Positions 12,373-12,801 of a stretch of DNA of 12,801 bases are shown one piece after another (positions within the stretch are counted from its first letter, which is position 1; each line of letters starts with the position of its first letter). This DNA comes from Citromicrobium sp. (GTDB lineage: Bacteria > Pseudomonadota > Alphaproteobacteria > Sphingomonadales > Sphingomonadaceae). The notes under the pieces are model-generated. The model did no database searches. It was not told the DNA's origin and was given only the letters and a program-made list of their open reading frames with translations. The position numbers and the translations under genes are program-made. Where the stretch lies: the NCBI GenBank assembly GCA_003248395.1, contig QFNA01000048.1:1-12801 (forward strand). Reading direction: 5' to 3'.

Positions 12373-12801
12373 TCAGTGCCGGAAGTGGCGCATGTCGGTG
12401 AAGACCATGGTGAGCCCGTTTTCGTCCGCCGCGGCAATCACTTCCTCGTCGCGGATCGAACCACCGGGCTGGATAATCGCCGTGGCCCCCGCCTCTGCCG
12501 CCGCAAGCAGGCCATCGGCGAAGGGGAAAAATGCATCCGATGCTACCGCACTCCCAACCGTGCGACTTTGGGTCCAGCCGTATTTTTCGGCCGCCTCAGC
12601 CGCTTTCATCGCCGCAATGCGCGATGAATCGCGGCGATTCATCTGGCCAGCGCCAATGCCCGCCGTCGCCCCGTCCTTTGCATAAACGATCGCATTCGAC
12701 TTCACATGACGGGCGACAGTCCAGGCGAACAGGCAATCGCGCAATTCCTGCTCTGTTGGCTGACGCTGCGTCACGACCCTGAGGTCGTCCGGCGAAATCG
12801 C
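12373..12801 (-). CDS. purH: Bifunctional AICAR transformylase/IMP cyclohydrolase, C-terminal part (cut by the window)
   Basis: The frame is open to the window edge and gives the last 142 residues of PurH, which performs the final two steps of IMP synthesis. The part seen is the end of the AICAR transformylase domain: FAWTVARHVKSNAIVYAKDG, GIGAGQMNRRDSSRIAA, ASDAFFPFADGL, AIIQPGGSIRDEEV and the terminal MVFTDMRHFRH. The usual end motif is MVFTGMRHFRH, so Gly to Asp is a small local change. The N-terminal cyclohydrolase domain lies outside the window. A GTG at 12774 is internal valine, not a start. Confidence 0.97.
   Translation of the reverse strand, partial: AISPDDLRVVTQRQPTEQELRDCLFAWTVARHVKSNAIVYAKDGATAGIGAGQMNRRDSSRIAAMKAAEAAEKYGWTQSRTVGSAVASDAFFPFADGLLAAAEAGATAIIQPGGSIRDEEVIAAADENGLTMVFTDMRHFRH

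Noticed and set aside
1..12801. Mobile elements, prophage, CRISPR or toxin-antitoxin systems
   Set aside because: No transposase, integrase or Cas-like frame, no regular repeat array and no terminal repeats are seen. The tRNA-Leu has no repeated 3' end or integrase beside it in the window.

Overview
The window is high-GC chromosomal DNA from an alphaproteobacterium, most likely a sphingomonad of the Erythrobacteraceae type. This rests on the protein styles: a YtrA-type GntR regulator, a His-rich Fur/Zur-like protein, DXS, and a tandem amidohydrolase pair. It is an inference without database comparison. There is no IS element, prophage or CRISPR array. Genes are densely packed; the largest gap is about 200 bp (996-1196), so no stretch over 300 bases lacks a gene.

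Left end, minus strand (5-995): a tRNA-Leu(UAA) with encoded CCA, then ihfB (integration host factor beta), then a lone YtrA-type GntR regulator. The regulator is divergent from the next block.

Plus-strand block (1197-6913): a POT-family proton-coupled peptide transporter, a strong hairpin, then a compact run of four genes. These are a lipoprotein amidohydrolase with an intact metal site, a second secreted amidohydrolase that has lost the metal ligands (4-bp overlap with the first), a secreted FKBP-type prolyl isomerase, and an NnrU-family membrane protein. The amidohydrolase pair plus FKBP looks like a cell-envelope module: a probable active enzyme, a pseudoenzyme partner and a folding factor. 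The transporter upstream could take up released products, but that link is only positional.

Minus-strand block (12801 down to 6923): the 3' end of purH, then an unlisted 36-codon membrane mini-ORF overlapping the start of msrA, secreted MsrA, a Fur/Zur-like regulator with no visible Shine-Dalgarno, dxs (first step of the MEP isoprenoid pathway), a periplasmic stand-alone TonB C-terminal-domain protein, a membrane-anchored Bem46-like alpha/beta hydrolase, and a crotonase-family protein. dxs, the TonB-domain gene and the hydrolase overlap end to start (1 bp and 4 bp), so they are probably cotranslated.

The two blocks converge at 6910-6926, where both stop codons lie inside one small palindrome. 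The most interesting points are the active/inactive amidohydrolase pair, the mini-ORF coupled to msrA, the crotonase with both usual catalytic glutamates replaced, and the dxs-linked TonB-domain protein.
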